DNA of 64,000 nucleotides, from NCBI GenBank assembly GCA_030066685.1, contig JASJBF010000004.1, positions 1 to 64,000 on the forward strand. The letters are read 5' to 3'. Both the position numbers and the translations under genes were made by a program. Of the stretch, positions 17,186 to 26,437 are shown piece after piece. The stretch's first letter is position 1. Each line of letters opens with the position of its first letter. Under the pieces are notes generated by a model that searched no databases, was not told the DNA's origin, and worked only from the letters and a program-made list of their open reading frames with translations. Source of the stretch: Kiloniellales bacterium (lineage in GTDB: Bacteria; Pseudomonadota; Alphaproteobacteria; Kiloniellales; JAKSBE01).

Positions 17186-18249
17186 GCATCGGCAGCAAGG
17201 CGGCAAAGGTTGTCTTCGAAGGGGTCACCAAGACCTTCGGCCAGGTGACTGCAGTCGAGGAGATCTCCTTCACAATCGAAGCCGGGTCCCTGGTCACCCT
17301 GCTGGGCCCCAGCGGCTGCGGCAAGACCACGACCCTGCGCATGATCGCCGGCCTGGAAATGCCCTCGGGCGGGCGCATCCTGATCGGCGAGGAGGACGTC
17401 ACCCTGCTGCCGGCGACCGACCGCGACGTCTCCATGGTCTTCCAGTCCTACGCGCTCTTCCCGCACATGACGGTGGCGGAGAACATCGCTTATGGCCTGA
17501 GCATGACTCGGCTGCCCAAGGCCGAGCTGCAGGAGCGCGCCGAGGAGGGGCTGCGGCTGGTCGGCCTGGAAGGCTACGGCGCGCGACTGCCCAGCGAGCT
17601 CTCGGGCGGCCAACAGCAGCGGGTCGCGGTGGCCCGGGCCCTGGTCCTGGAGCCAGCCGTGCTGCTGTTCGACGAGCCGCTCTCGAACCTCGACGCCAAA
17701 CTGCGCCGAAGGGTCCGCCAGGACATCCGCGAACTGCAGCAGAAGCTGCAGCTCACCGTAGCCTACGTGACCCACGACCAGGAAGAGGCCCTGGCCGTCT
17801 CGGACCGGATCATCGTCATGAAGAACGCCCGGATCGCGCAGGAAGGCACGCCCCGCGACCTCTATGAGCAGCCGGCCGACGACTTTGTGGCCGACTTCAT
17901 CGGCGACGCCAACCTGGTCGAGGGCAAGATAGAGGCCGTAGAGAACGGCCTGGCGCTGGTCCGCATCGGCGGCCTTAGCCATCGCCTGCCGGCGCGCGGC
18001 CTGTCACCCGGTCCGGTCCGGGTCGCGATCCGCCCGGAGTCGATCCGGCTGTCCAACGATGGCGGCGGCGAGGCCCTGGCGGGCACCGTCCGCAAGGCCA
18101 CTTACCTGGGCAGCCACATGGAGTACGTGGTGGAGACCCCGCTGGGCGAGGTCTTCGCCGTCGACCATCGGGTCGACGCCCCGATCGGCCCCGGCGCCGA
18201 GGTCGCCGTGCGGCTGAGCGATCACGGCGTGACCCTGGTCAAGGGCTGA
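17182..18249 (+). CDS. ABC transporter ATPase, AfuC/FbpC/PotA type
   Basis: Cytosolic ATPase of 355 residues. It has Walker A GPSGCGKTT (near residue 47), Q-loop VFQSYALFPHMT, signature LSGGQQQRVAVARAL, Walker B LLFDEPLSNLDA and switch THDQEEAL. A C-terminal TOBE domain (about 240-355) is present. The GTG start overlaps the permease stop, so the two are translationally coupled. Together with the two preceding genes it makes a complete importer. Confidence 0.93.
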   Translation: MSIGSKAAKVVFEGVTKTFGQVTAVEEISFTIEAGSLVTLLGPSGCGKTTTLRMIAGLEMPSGGRILIGEEDVTLLPATDRDVSMVFQSYALFPHMTVAENIAYGLSMTRLPKAELQERAEEGLRLVGLEGYGARLPSELSGGQQQRVAVARALVLEPAVLLFDEPLSNLDAKLRRRVRQDIRELQQKLQLTVAYVTHDQEEALAVSDRIIVMKNARIAQEGTPRDLYEQPADDFVADFIGDANLVEGKIEAVENGLALVRIGGLSHRLPARGLSPGPVRVAIRPESIRLSNDGGGEALAGTVRKATYLGSHMEYVVETPLGEVFAVDHRVDAPIGPGAEVAVRLSDHGVTLVKG

Positions 18250-18448
18250 GGCGCCACGTCCTATGCGAAGCTGTCGTTCCGGCCCCTGTACCGCTTGAAC
18301 GACTACAACACTTGATCTTTTTTCGACATCGAGCGGCTCGGCTCGCGACGATTACCCTTGCCCCGGTTGCGCCGCGCTGGCACCGCTTGATGGGTGCCGC
18401 TCCGCGCTTTGGCGCCGAAGCTGCGAGAGGAGCCGGGACGGAGAGGCG

Positions 18449-20035
18449 ATGTCGAGCGTCGGCGCAACGGAGCGGCCGGGAGTGAAGGGGCAGGAAACGC
18501 AAGTGGCGGGCTGGCGGGTCTGGCTCGGCTTCTCGGCCATGTGCGTCGGCATGTTCATGGCGATCCTGGACATCCAGATCGTCGCCACCTCCCTGCCGGC
18601 GATCCGCGCGGCGCTGGGCATCTCGGCCGACCGGATGAGCTGGATCCAGACCAGCTACCTGATCGCCGAGGTCATCGCGATCCCCATGACCGGCCTGCTG
18701 ACCCGGGCGCTCTCGCTGCGCGGCCTCTTCCTGGCCGCGCTCAGCCTCTTCACCCTGGCCTCGATCGGCTGCGCGATGGCAGAGAGCCTGCCGGCCCTGA
18801 TCGCCGCCCGGGTCGTGCAGGGCCTGGCCGGCGGTTGCCTGATCCCCCTGGTCTTCTCGGCGGTCTTCCTGCTCTTTCCGGAGCGCCACCAGCCGACCGC
18901 GACCACCATCGCCGGGGTCCTGGCGGTCCTGGCGCCGACCCTCGGCCCGACCGTCGGCGGCTACATCACCGAGACCTACTCCTGGCCCTGGCTGTTTCTG
19001 GTCAACGTCGCCCCGGGCATCCTGGCCTGCGGAATCGGCTATGCCCTGCTGCCGCGCGCCGCCGGCCAGCGCGGGCTGCTCAAGTCCCTGGACTGGACCG
19101 CGCTGGCGGCCCTGGCGGTGGCCCTGGCCTCCTTGGAGATCCTGCTGAAGGAGGCGCCGGAGCGCGGCTGGCTCTCCGGCCTGGCGCTGGCCCTGCTGGC
19201 GCTCTTCGTCTTCCCGGGCCTGCTCTTCATCGGCCGCTCGCTCCAACGCACCCGGCCGCTCGCGAACCTCCGGCTGTTCCGCCAGCGCGACTTCGCCGTC
19301 GGCTCGGCGGCCAGCTTCGTGCTCGGGATCGGGCTCTTCGGTTCGGTCTACCTGATGCCGGTCTTCCTCGGCCTGGTGCGCGACCACGGCGCGCTGACCA
19401 TCGGCCTGATCATGCTGGTCACCGGCTGCGCCCAGCTGCTCACCGCGCCGATCACCGTGCGCCTCGAGCTGCGCTGCGACGCCCGGCTTCTGGCCGCGCT
19501 CGGCTTTGCCTGCTTCGCCATCGGCCTCGGCCTCAGCGCCTTCCAGACCCGCGAGACCGACTTCGAGGAGATGTTCTGGCCCCAGGCGATCCGCGGCGCC
19601 GCGATCATGTTCTGCCTGATCCCGCCGACCTGGATCGCCCTCAGCCGCCTCGCGCCCGAGCAAGTCCCCGACGGCAGCGCGCTCTTCAACCTGATGCGCA
19701 ACCTGGGCGGCGCCATCGGCATCGGCCTGATCGACACCGTGATCTGGAACCGGGCGCCGGTGCACGCCGAGCGCCTGGGCGAGCAGGTGTTGGCCCGCGA
19801 CGCCGCGGCGGCCGACTTCGTCGGCATCGACCTGGCCCTGGTCCCTGCCGAGCCGACCCCGGATATGCTGGCCATGGTCGCGCCGCTCTTCGAGAAGGCC
19901 GGCCTGGTCATGGCGATCAACGAGGCCTGGGGCCTGGTCGCCGTCCTGACGCTCTCGGTCCTGCTTGTGCTGCCCCTGGCCCGCGCCGCGCCGCGGCTGG
20001 GCGCTCCGGAGATCGAGGGCAGGGCGGCCGATTGA
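18449..20035 (+). CDS. MFS drug efflux transporter, DHA2 (EmrB/QacA) family
   Basis: Inner-membrane proton antiporter of 528 residues with about 14 TM helices. The first helix carries the family motif [16 protein letters not shown], followed by [19 protein letters not shown] and the GRxxxG-like [15 protein letters not shown]. EmrB-type pumps usually work with an EmrA membrane-fusion partner; none is next to this gene. The preceding 199 bases hold no recognisable gene. The ATG at 18449 follows GGAGAGGCG. Substrate unknown. Confidence 0.9.
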   Translation: MSSVGATERPGVKGQETQVAGWRVWLGFSAMCVGMFMAILDIQIVATSLPAIRAALGISADRMSWIQTSYLIAEVIAIPMTGLLTRALSLRGLFLAALSLFTLASIGCAMAESLPALIAARVVQGLAGGCLIPLVFSAVFLLFPERHQPTATTIAGVLAVLAPTLGPTVGGYITETYSWPWLFLVNVAPGILACGIGYALLPRAAGQRGLLKSLDWTALAALAVALASLEILLKEAPERGWLSGLALALLALFVFPGLLFIGRSLQRTRPLANLRLFRQRDFAVGSAASFVLGIGLFGSVYLMPVFLGLVRDHGALTIGLIMLVTGCAQLLTAPITVRLELRCDARLLAALGFACFAIGLGLSAFQTRETDFEEMFWPQAIRGAAIMFCLIPPTWIALSRLAPEQVPDGSALFNLMRNLGGAIGIGLIDTVIWNRAPVHAERLGEQVLARDAAAADFVGIDLALVPAEPTPDMLAMVAPLFEKAGLVMAINEAWGLVAVLTLSVLLVLPLARAAPRLGAPEIEGRAAD

Positions 20036-20096
20036 CAGCCGGAGGCCGGCCTCTATCATCCGGGCGCCGCCGTCTCAGCCAGTTCGAGCCGAAGCC

Positions 20097-21236
20097 ATGG
20101 ACTTCCAGCTTTCCGAGGAGCAGCGCGCCTTCCAGGAGATGGCGCGGGACTTCGCCGCCAAGGAGATGGCGCCCTTTGCGGCCGGCTGGGACGAGGACGA
20201 GGTCTTCCCGGTCGAGGCCCTGCGCAAGGCCGCGGCGCTCGGCTTTGCCGGGGTCTACGTGCGCGACGACGTCGGCGGCTCGGCGCTCGGCCGGCTCGAC
20301 GCCGCGGTCATCTTCGAGGAGCTGGCCGGCGGCTGCACCTCCACCGCGGCCTACATCTCGATCCACAACATGGCCGCCTGGATGATCGACCGCTTCGGCA
20401 GCGACGGGCAGCGCCATGCCTTCCTGCCGAAGCTCATGACCATGGAGCACTTCGCCAGCTACTGCCTGACCGAGCCGGGCGCCGGCTCGGACGCGGGGTC
20501 GCTGCGGACCCGGGCCGAGCGGAACGGCGAGGACTACGTCCTCAACGGGAGCAAGGCCTTCATCTCCGGCGGCGGGGCCAGCGACGTCTACGTGGTCATG
20601 TGCCGCACCGGAGATGACGGCCCCAAGGGCATCTCGACCCTAGTCGTGCCCAAGGGCACCGAGGGCCTGTCCTTCGGCAAGAAGGAGAAGAAGCTCGGCT
20701 GGAACAGCCAGCCCACGGCCATGGTGATCTTCGAGAACGCCCGGGTCCCGGTCGCCAACCGCCTGGGCGCCGAGGGCGACGGCTTCAAGATCGCCATGAG
20801 CGGCCTGGACGGCGGCCGGATCAACATCTCAGCCTGCTCGATCGGCGGCGCCCGGGCCTGCCTCGAGGCGGCGACCGGCTATGCCCGGGAGCGCAAGCAG
20901 TTCGGCCAGGCCCTGGCCGACTTCCAGGCCCTGCGCTTCAAGCTCGCCGACATGGCGACCGAACTGGAGGCCGCCCGGCTGATGGTGCAGCGCGCCGCCG
21001 ACGCCCTCGACCGGGGCGATCCCGGCGCCACGGCGGCCTGCGCCATGGCCAAGCGCTTCGCCACCGACGCTGGTTTCCGAATCTGTAACGAGGCGCTTCA
21101 GGTCCACGGCGGCTACGGCTACCTCAAGGACTACCCGATCGAGCGCTACCTGCGCGACGTCCGGGTCCACCAGATCCTTGAAGGCACCAACGAGATCATG
21201 CGCCTGATCGTCGCCCGCCATCTGCTGGGGCGGTGA
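20097..21236 (+). CDS. Acyl-CoA dehydrogenase, probable isobutyryl-CoA dehydrogenase
   Basis: FAD-dependent acyl-CoA dehydrogenase of 379 residues. It shows the FAD/substrate segment [16 protein letters not shown], the [15 protein letters not shown] region, and the catalytic-base region [22 protein letters not shown]. Overall similarity looks closest to the isobutyryl-CoA dehydrogenase branch (valine catabolism). The hydrolase and dehydrogenase for the later valine steps follow within 4 kb, which supports this. The ATG at 20097 opens [20 protein letters not shown], a standard family start. The upstream part of the frame overlaps the efflux gene and is not real. Confidence 0.9.
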   Translation: MDFQLSEEQRAFQEMARDFAAKEMAPFAAGWDEDEVFPVEALRKAAALGFAGVYVRDDVGGSALGRLDAAVIFEELAGGCTSTAAYISIHNMAAWMIDRFGSDGQRHAFLPKLMTMEHFASYCLTEPGAGSDAGSLRTRAERNGEDYVLNGSKAFISGGGASDVYVVMCRTGDDGPKGISTLVVPKGTEGLSFGKKEKKLGWNSQPTAMVIFENARVPVANRLGAEGDGFKIAMSGLDGGRINISACSIGGARACLEAATGYARERKQFGQALADFQALRFKLADMATELEAARLMVQRAADALDRGDPGATAACAMAKRFATDAGFRICNEALQVHGGYGYLKDYPIERYLRDVRVHQILEGTNEIMRLIVARHLLGR

Positions 21237-21263
21237 GGACACGGGGTGTTCCAGGTTTTCCAA

Positions 21264-21341
21264 CTGTCATGCCCGGACTTGATCCGGGCATCCACGGAGC
21301 AGCGGCACGATCGATGGCCGGGTCAAGCCCGGCCATGACAG
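21264..21341. repeat. Dispersed palindromic element, full copy
   Basis: The outer arms CTGTCATGCCCGGACTTGA and TCAAGCCCGGCCATGACAG (21323-21341) are near-exact inverted repeats. An inner pair, GATCCGGGCAT and ATGGCCGGGTC, flanks a short centre. A second copy is at 60701-60774 and a half copy at 111-130. It sits between two valine genes and would form a long hairpin in the transcript. Confidence 0.85.
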
Positions 21342-21387
21342 CGGGGGTGGGATAAAGGATGCAGCGTTCAACGAAGGGGAGTGGAGG

Positions 21388-22449
21388 ATGAGCGAAACCC
21401 AGGAGCCGGAGATCGTCTTCGCGCGGCGCGGGCCGCTGGCGGTGGCGACGCTCAATCGGCCCACGGCGCTCAACACCCTGACCCAGAGCATGATGCACGC
21501 CTATCATCCCCGCCTCGCCGACTGGGCCGGCAACCCCGGGGTCTCGGCGGTGGTGATCCGGGCGACTGGCAGCCGGGCCTTCTGCGCCGGCGGGGACGTC
21601 CTGAAGATCTGGGAGGCGATCCGCGAGGGCAGCGATATGCCGGTCGTCTTCTTTCGGGAAGAATATGCCCTCAACCACGATATTCACCGTTTTCCAAAGC
21701 CTTACATCGCTTTTCTCGACGGGATCGTGATGGGCGGCGGGGTCGGGCTCTCGGTCCACGGCAGCCATCGCATCGTCACCGAGAACACCGCCTTCGCCAT
21801 GCCCGAGACCGGGATCGGCCTCTTCCCGGACGTCGGCGGCACTTACTTCCTGACCCGGATGGAGGGCGAGCTCGGGATGTTCCTGGGCCTCACGGGCCAG
21901 CGGCTCAAGGCCGCCGACTGTCTCTACAGCGGGGTCGGCACCCACCACGTCGAAAGCGCCCGGCTCGACGATCTGGTGGCTGCCCTGGCCGAAGCCGAAG
22001 TCGCGACGGGGTCGGAGGTCGACGCGGTCCTCGCCGACTTCACGAGCGATCCCGGTCCGGCGCCCCTGGCCGAGCAGCGCGAAGCCATCGACCGCTGCTT
22101 CTCCGGCGACAGCGTCGAGGCGATCCTGGCGGCGCTCGAGGCCGAGGCAACGCCCTGGGCGGAGAAGCAGCTGGCCCTGCTGGGACGCTGCTCGCCGACC
22201 AGCCTGAAGCTCACCTTCCGCCAATTGCGCCAGGGGCGGGGGCTCTCCTTCGCCCAGGCCATGACCATGGAGTACCGGCTCAGCCAGGCCTGCATGTTCG
22301 GCCACGACTTCCCCGAGGGCGTGCGCGCGCTGCTGATCGACAAGGACAACGCCCCGGACTGGCGGCCGGCCAGCCTCGAAGAGGTCAGCGACGAGATGAT
22401 CACCGCTTGCTTCCGCCCCCTGGGGGACAAGGATTTGATTCTCACCTGA
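21388..22449 (+). CDS. 3-hydroxyisobutyryl-CoA hydrolase (crotonase superfamily)
   Basis: Hydrolyses 3-hydroxyisobutyryl-CoA to free 3-hydroxyisobutyrate in valine breakdown. The 353-residue length fits the HIBCH class, longer than plain enoyl-CoA hydratases. The oxyanion-hole segments are RAFCAGGDVLKIW and DGIVMGGGVGLSVHG, and the catalytic Glu region is FAMPETGIGLFPDVGG, the exact HIBCH type. The ATG at 21388 follows GGGAGTGGAGG. It is separated from the acyl-CoA dehydrogenase by the palindromic repeat. Confidence 0.93.
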   Translation: MSETQEPEIVFARRGPLAVATLNRPTALNTLTQSMMHAYHPRLADWAGNPGVSAVVIRATGSRAFCAGGDVLKIWEAIREGSDMPVVFFREEYALNHDIHRFPKPYIAFLDGIVMGGGVGLSVHGSHRIVTENTAFAMPETGIGLFPDVGGTYFLTRMEGELGMFLGLTGQRLKAADCLYSGVGTHHVESARLDDLVAALAEAEVATGSEVDAVLADFTSDPGPAPLAEQREAIDRCFSGDSVEAILAALEAEATPWAEKQLALLGRCSPTSLKLTFRQLRQGRGLSFAQAMTMEYRLSQACMFGHDFPEGVRALLIDKDNAPDWRPASLEEVSDEMITACFRPLGDKDLILT

Positions 22450-22660
22450 CGCCGGCCCACGAGCGTCCTGCCGAAAACTTGCCGTCCTTTCGCACCGAGT
22501 CCGCCGCGAAGCCGCCGGATCCCGGCCCGATTGCCCTGATATCTCCACCCCTCTGCCCCGGATGAGGCGGCCTCGGGGCGGCGCATCCGCTGCTCCACCC
22601 GTTTGGCCGGCGGTCCTTTTCCGGGGCCGTTGTCAGCAATCCCAACGATCGGGGGGCAGT

Positions 22661-24289
22661 ATGAAACCCAAGAAAACCACCAAGACCGCGGCGGCGCTGA
22701 TCGCGCTGGCCGCTGTCCTCGCCGGCTGCGAGTCTCCCACTGAGGAGACCACGGCATCTACGTCCACCGCCACGGCCGCGGCCGAGGTGTCGGCACCTCT
22801 GGCCGGTCCTGCGGCCTTGGCCCGACACGTCGGTGACGCCGATCTGCGGGCGCCGTCCGAGCCACTGGACCGGGAGCGCTACCAGCACCTGGAGGAGAAC
22901 CCGGTCAAGCTGGTGGCCGAGGCGCCGGTCTCGACCTTCAGCGTCGACGTCGACACCGGGTCCTACAGCAACGTCCGGCGCTTCCTCGATTCCGGCCGCA
23001 TGCCGCCAGGCGATGCGGTGCGAATCGAAGAGCTGGTCAACTACTTCGACTACGCCTACCCGGGCCCCAAGGACCGGCAGCAGCCCTTCGCGGTGACCAC
23101 CGAGGTGGCCCGAACGCCCTGGAACCCGGACACCCACCTGCTGCGGATCGGGATCAAGGGCTTCGATATCGAGCTCGGCGAGCGGCCGCCGGCGAACCTG
23201 GTCTTCCTGGTCGACGTCTCCGGCTCGATGGACATGCCGGACAAGCTGCCCCTGGTGATCCGGAGCCTGAAGCTGCTCACCCAGAAAATGACGGTCAAAG
23301 ATCGGATCTCGCTGGTGGTCTATGCCGGCGCGGCCGGGGCCGTGCTGGAGCCAACGCCGGGCGACGAGCGGGCGAAGATCCGGGCCGCCCTGGAGCGGCT
23401 GCGCGCCGGCGGCCGGACCGCGGGCGCGGCCGGCATCAAGCTGGCCTATGACTTCGCCGAGAAGGCCTGGATCGAGGGCGGGATCAACCGGGTGATCCTG
23501 GCCACCGACGGCGACTTCAACGTTGGCGTGGCGAACGTCGAGGCCCTGAAGGATTTGGTCGCGCGCAAACGCAAGACCGGCATTACCTTGACGGTCCTGG
23601 GCTTCGGCACCGGCAACTACCAAGAGGCCCTGATTGAGCAGATCGCCGACGTCGGCAACGGCAACTACGCCTACATCGACCGCCTGGCCGAGGCGCGCAA
23701 GGTCCTGGTCAGGGACATGTCCTCGACGCTCTTCACCATCGCCCAGGACGTCAAGGTCCAGATCGAGTTCAACCCGGCCGTAGTCGGCGAGTACCGCCTG
23801 ATCGGCTTCGAGAACCGCCTTCTGGCCCGGGAGGACTTCCGCAACGACAAGGTCGACGCCGGCGACATCGGCGCCGGCCACACGGTCACGGCACTCTACG
23901 AGATCGCACTGGTCGACAGCCCCGGGCTGAAGATCGATCCGCTGCGCTACCAGGCAACGGTCGCCCCGGTCTACGATCCAGGTGACTCGGAGTTTGCCTT
24001 GCTGAAGCTGCGCTACAAGCTGCCCGGGGAGGACGAGAGCCGGCTGATCGAGCAGCCGCTCGAGCGGGCGTTGCTCGAGGATGGCGGGGGCAATCCCAGC
24101 GCGGATTTCCGCTTCGCGGCCGCCGTCTCGGCCTTTGGCCAGATTCTTCGGGATGGCCGATACACCAACGGCTTCGGCTACAACGACGTCCGGGCCCTGG
24201 CGCGGGACGCCAAGGGCGAAGACCGCTTCGGCTATCGCGCCGGCTTCCTCGAACTGGTCGACCTGGCCCAGGACCTGGATCCGTCCTAG
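22661..24289 (+). CDS. VWA-domain lipoprotein, YfbK-like
   Basis: Predicted lipoprotein of 542 residues with lipobox LAGC (Cys near residue 23). It has an N-terminal conserved domain around STFSVDVDTGSYSNVRRF, a von Willebrand A domain with an intact MIDAS motif DVSGSMDMPD and a following TDGDFNVG, and a C-terminal DUF3520-like region ending in the FGYNDVRALARDA segment. Such proteins are exported, bind a divalent metal and are thought to mediate protein contacts; the function is not known. The ATG at 22661 was chosen because the signal peptide starts there; the upstream extension is arginine-rich and unlike a leader. It interrupts the valine catabolism genes. Confidence 0.88.
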   Translation: MKPKKTTKTAAALIALAAVLAGCESPTEETTASTSTATAAAEVSAPLAGPAALARHVGDADLRAPSEPLDRERYQHLEENPVKLVAEAPVSTFSVDVDTGSYSNVRRFLDSGRMPPGDAVRIEELVNYFDYAYPGPKDRQQPFAVTTEVARTPWNPDTHLLRIGIKGFDIELGERPPANLVFLVDVSGSMDMPDKLPLVIRSLKLLTQKMTVKDRISLVVYAGAAGAVLEPTPGDERAKIRAALERLRAGGRTAGAAGIKLAYDFAEKAWIEGGINRVILATDGDFNVGVANVEALKDLVARKRKTGITLTVLGFGTGNYQEALIEQIADVGNGNYAYIDRLAEARKVLVRDMSSTLFTIAQDVKVQIEFNPAVVGEYRLIGFENRLLAREDFRNDKVDAGDIGAGHTVTALYEIALVDSPGLKIDPLRYQATVAPVYDPGDSEFALLKLRYKLPGEDESRLIEQPLERALLEDGGGNPSADFRFAAAVSAFGQILRDGRYTNGFGYNDVRALARDAKGEDRFGYRAGFLELVDLAQDLDPS

Positions 24290-24306
24290 GCCGGTCGGGG
24301 ACCGAA

Positions 24307-24340
24307 GGGGCGCCGCGGGTCCTCCACCCCGCGGCGCCCC
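24307..24340 (+). terminator. Terminator-like hairpin after the VWA lipoprotein gene
   Basis: A perfect 13-bp stem, GGGGCGCCGCGGG with CCCGCGGCGCCCC around an 8-base loop, begins 17 bases after the stop codon. There is no clear T tract, so it may act as a 3' end stabiliser or an imperfect terminator. Confidence 0.5.
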
Positions 24341-24425
24341 GGTCTTCGCGGCGCGCTTGTGTTTTCCGCGTGCCTGCGGGAAATAGACGGCAAGCAAGAA
24401 GACAGTCACGAATGGGGAGGACGCT

Positions 24426-25313
24426 ATGGCCAAGATCGGCTTCATCGGCCTGGGCAACATGGGGCTGCCCATGGCGAAGAACCTGCTGGCCGCGGGCCAC
24501 GCGGTGACCGGCTTCGATGTCGCGGCGGCCAGCCTCGAGGCTGCGGCGGCGGCCGGAATCACGACCGCCGGCAGCGCGGCCGAGGCCGCCCGGGGCGCCG
24601 AGGTCGTCGTCTCCATGCTGCCGGCCGGCCAGCACGTCCGCGCGGTCTACACCGGCGACGGCGGGGTCATCGCGGCGGCCGAGCCGGGGGCCCTGGTGAT
24701 CGACAGCTCGACCATCGACGTCGCGGCGGCGCGCGAGGTCAACCGAGCCGCCGAGGCGGCCGGTCTTGAGATGCTGGACGCCCCGGTCTCCGGCGGCATC
24801 GCCGGGGCGGAAGCCGGCACCCTGACCTTCATGGTTGGCGGCAGCGACCAGGCCTTCGCCCGGGCCCAGCCTCTCCTCGACGTCATGGGCAAGAACGTCA
24901 TCCACGCCGGCGGGCCGGGCACCGGCCAGGCGGCCAAGGTCTGCAACAACATGATCCTTGGGATCTCGATGATCGCGCTGTCCGAGGCCTTCACCCTGGC
25001 CGAGGCCCTGGGCCTGGGGCACCGGAAGCTCTTCGAAATCAGCTCCAAGGCCTCCGGCTCCTGCTGGGCCATGCTGAACCACCTGCCGGTGCCGGGCATC
25101 GTCGAGACCTCGGCCGCCAACCGCGACTATAAGCCGGGCTTCTCGGCGGCCATGATGCACAAGGATCTGAAGCTGTCCCAGGCCGCGGCCGACCAGGCCG
25201 GCGTGGCGACGCCCCTGGGCGCGGAAGCGGCCGCGCTTTATACACTATTTGTTAATAGTGGTAACGAGGACCTTGATTATTCAGCAATAGTCAAGCTGAT
25301 CAAGGGCCGTTGA
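24426..25313 (+). CDS. mmsB: 3-hydroxyisobutyrate dehydrogenase
   Basis: Oxidises 3-hydroxyisobutyrate to methylmalonate semialdehyde with NAD+ in valine catabolism. The 295-residue protein has the nucleotide motif GFIGLGNMGLPMAKNL, the substrate motif DAPVSGGIAGAEAGTL and the catalytic Lys in GQAAKVCNNM. The ATG at 24426 follows a GGGAGGACGCT site. Near the 3' end the codons turn AT-rich (TAT ACA CTA TTT GTT AAT AGT), forming an 18-base dyad at 25243-25260. The methylmalonate-semialdehyde dehydrogenase step is not encoded nearby. Confidence 0.95.
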   Translation: MAKIGFIGLGNMGLPMAKNLLAAGHAVTGFDVAAASLEAAAAAGITTAGSAAEAARGAEVVVSMLPAGQHVRAVYTGDGGVIAAAEPGALVIDSSTIDVAAAREVNRAAEAAGLEMLDAPVSGGIAGAEAGTLTFMVGGSDQAFARAQPLLDVMGKNVIHAGGPGTGQAAKVCNNMILGISMIALSEAFTLAEALGLGHRKLFEISSKASGSCWAMLNHLPVPGIVETSAANRDYKPGFSAAMMHKDLKLSQAAADQAGVATPLGAEAAALYTLFVNSGNEDLDYSAIVKLIKGR

Positions 25314-25356
25314 AATGTGCGTAAAGTAAACCCGAACTTCGCCATTAAAACTTGTT

Positions 25357-25372
25357 TAACCGCTTGCGGTTA
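25357..25372. promoter_or_regulatory. Palindromic candidate operator before the MarR gene
   Basis: TAACCGC-TT-GCGGTTA is a perfect 16-base dyad lying 57 bases before the regulator's start. Size and place suit autoregulation by a MarR dimer. It could also be only a short hairpin in the leader. Confidence 0.45.
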
Positions 25373-25428
25373 CGGTCAAGACAGGTGGCCGGCCAGAAGG
25401 GCCGGCGGAGCTAGCCTGGAGACCGACC

Positions 25429-25899
25429 GTGAAAGTCCTTTACTTGGAAACCATTGCCCTCGTCGAGCGTCTTCACCGCCAGTGCCTGGAAGTGGTGAAG
25501 GCCGAGCTTGAACGCCTGGGCATCCGGGACCTCAACAGCGTCCAAGCCATGATCCTCTTCAACATCGGCGATGCCGAGTTGACGGTCGGCGAGCTCACGC
25601 AGCGTGGCTACTACCAGGGCTCCAACGTGTCCTACAACGTCAAGAAGATGGTCGAGCACGGCTACCTGATCCAGGAGCGCTCGCAGCACGACCGCCGGTC
25701 CTTCCACGTCCGCGTCTCGGACAAGGGCCTCGAGGTCTGCCAGGCGATCAACAAGCTCTTCGACCGCCACGTCAGCGAGCTGACCAACGGCACCGCCTCG
25801 CCGGACGCCCTGCGCGATGCCAACCAGGAGCTGTCCAAGCTGCAGCATTTCTGGACCCTGCCGCAGCACTACGGCGGCCGCATGACCTCCGCCGCCTGA
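25429..25899 (+). CDS. MarR-family transcriptional regulator, LdtR-like
   Basis: A 156-residue winged-helix regulator. The recognition region is around LTVGELTQRGYYQGSNVSYNV (residues about 45-65), followed by the wing ERSQHDRRSFHVRVS. The GYYQGSNVSYNVKKMVEHGYL segment resembles the LdtR group of alphaproteobacteria, which controls an L,D-transpeptidase and stress genes in relatives. No such target is adjacent here. The start is GTG with a GGAG site. A perfect 16-base palindrome lies upstream. Both flanking genes are on the same strand but well separated. Confidence 0.85.
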   Translation: MKVLYLETIALVERLHRQCLEVVKAELERLGIRDLNSVQAMILFNIGDAELTVGELTQRGYYQGSNVSYNVKKMVEHGYLIQERSQHDRRSFHVRVSDKGLEVCQAINKLFDRHVSELTNGTASPDALRDANQELSKLQHFWTLPQHYGGRMTSAA

Positions 25900-26437
25900 T
25901 CTCCCGCCATCGGCCGTCCGCGGCGGGCGGCTCCCCCGGGGGCGACCTCTAGCCTCCAGCGGCCCCTTCGGCCGTTGCACCGCGCCTATCATCTTTATCC
26001 AACCAAGGCCTGCGGCCGTCCCGCGCTCCTTGGTGTAAGGCTTCGCGCATAGGCGCGCCGCTGGTGCCTGCCGCGCCGACCCCTGGATACCGCCTTCCCA
26101 AATCCGGGCCCAGGCCGAAGGACGTGATGGCGCTGCCATCAATGCGCGCTCCTGCCGTGCCCGGTCACGGCCGACCTTCTCCGACCGCCGTCCATCGCTT
26201 GACACGACACAAGCGGACCCGCTGCCGGTCGCTGGGACTATTGCCATCTACGGCGCGCCAAGCGGCACGAGAGGGCCAGCTTCACGTAAGCGCCATGCAA
26301 CACTGGGTTGATCTTTTGACGCACTGCGCAGATCATCAGTAGAGGCTTACAACGCAGCCGGTTTGAGCTGCGGCGCGGAGACGACAAGAGCCGCTGCTTC
26401 GGACGCGTCTCCGCAGCAAGGATGGGAGGTTAGTTCT
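25900..26437 (+). other. Gene-free stretch of 538 bases
   Basis: No convincing gene is seen; the short open frames here have no family resemblance. The right end holds a possible weak promoter (TTGACG with TAGAGG after 18 bases, about 26317-26346) before the secreted repeat protein. No RNA gene or repeat was recognised. Confidence 0.4.

Noticed and set aside
18239-20059. 606-codon minus-strand frame opposite the efflux pump
   Set aside because: Antisense shadow; the plus strand encodes a well-formed 14-TM transporter.
21196-22548. Protein-coding reading of the palindromic repeat (PAVMAGLDPAID-type peptides)
   Set aside because: It is a translation of the dispersed palindrome inside an antisense frame, a known annotation artefact.
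22442-24616. 724-codon minus-strand frame opposite the VWA lipoprotein
   Set aside because: It crosses two genes and a hairpin, and its composition is that of an antisense shadow.
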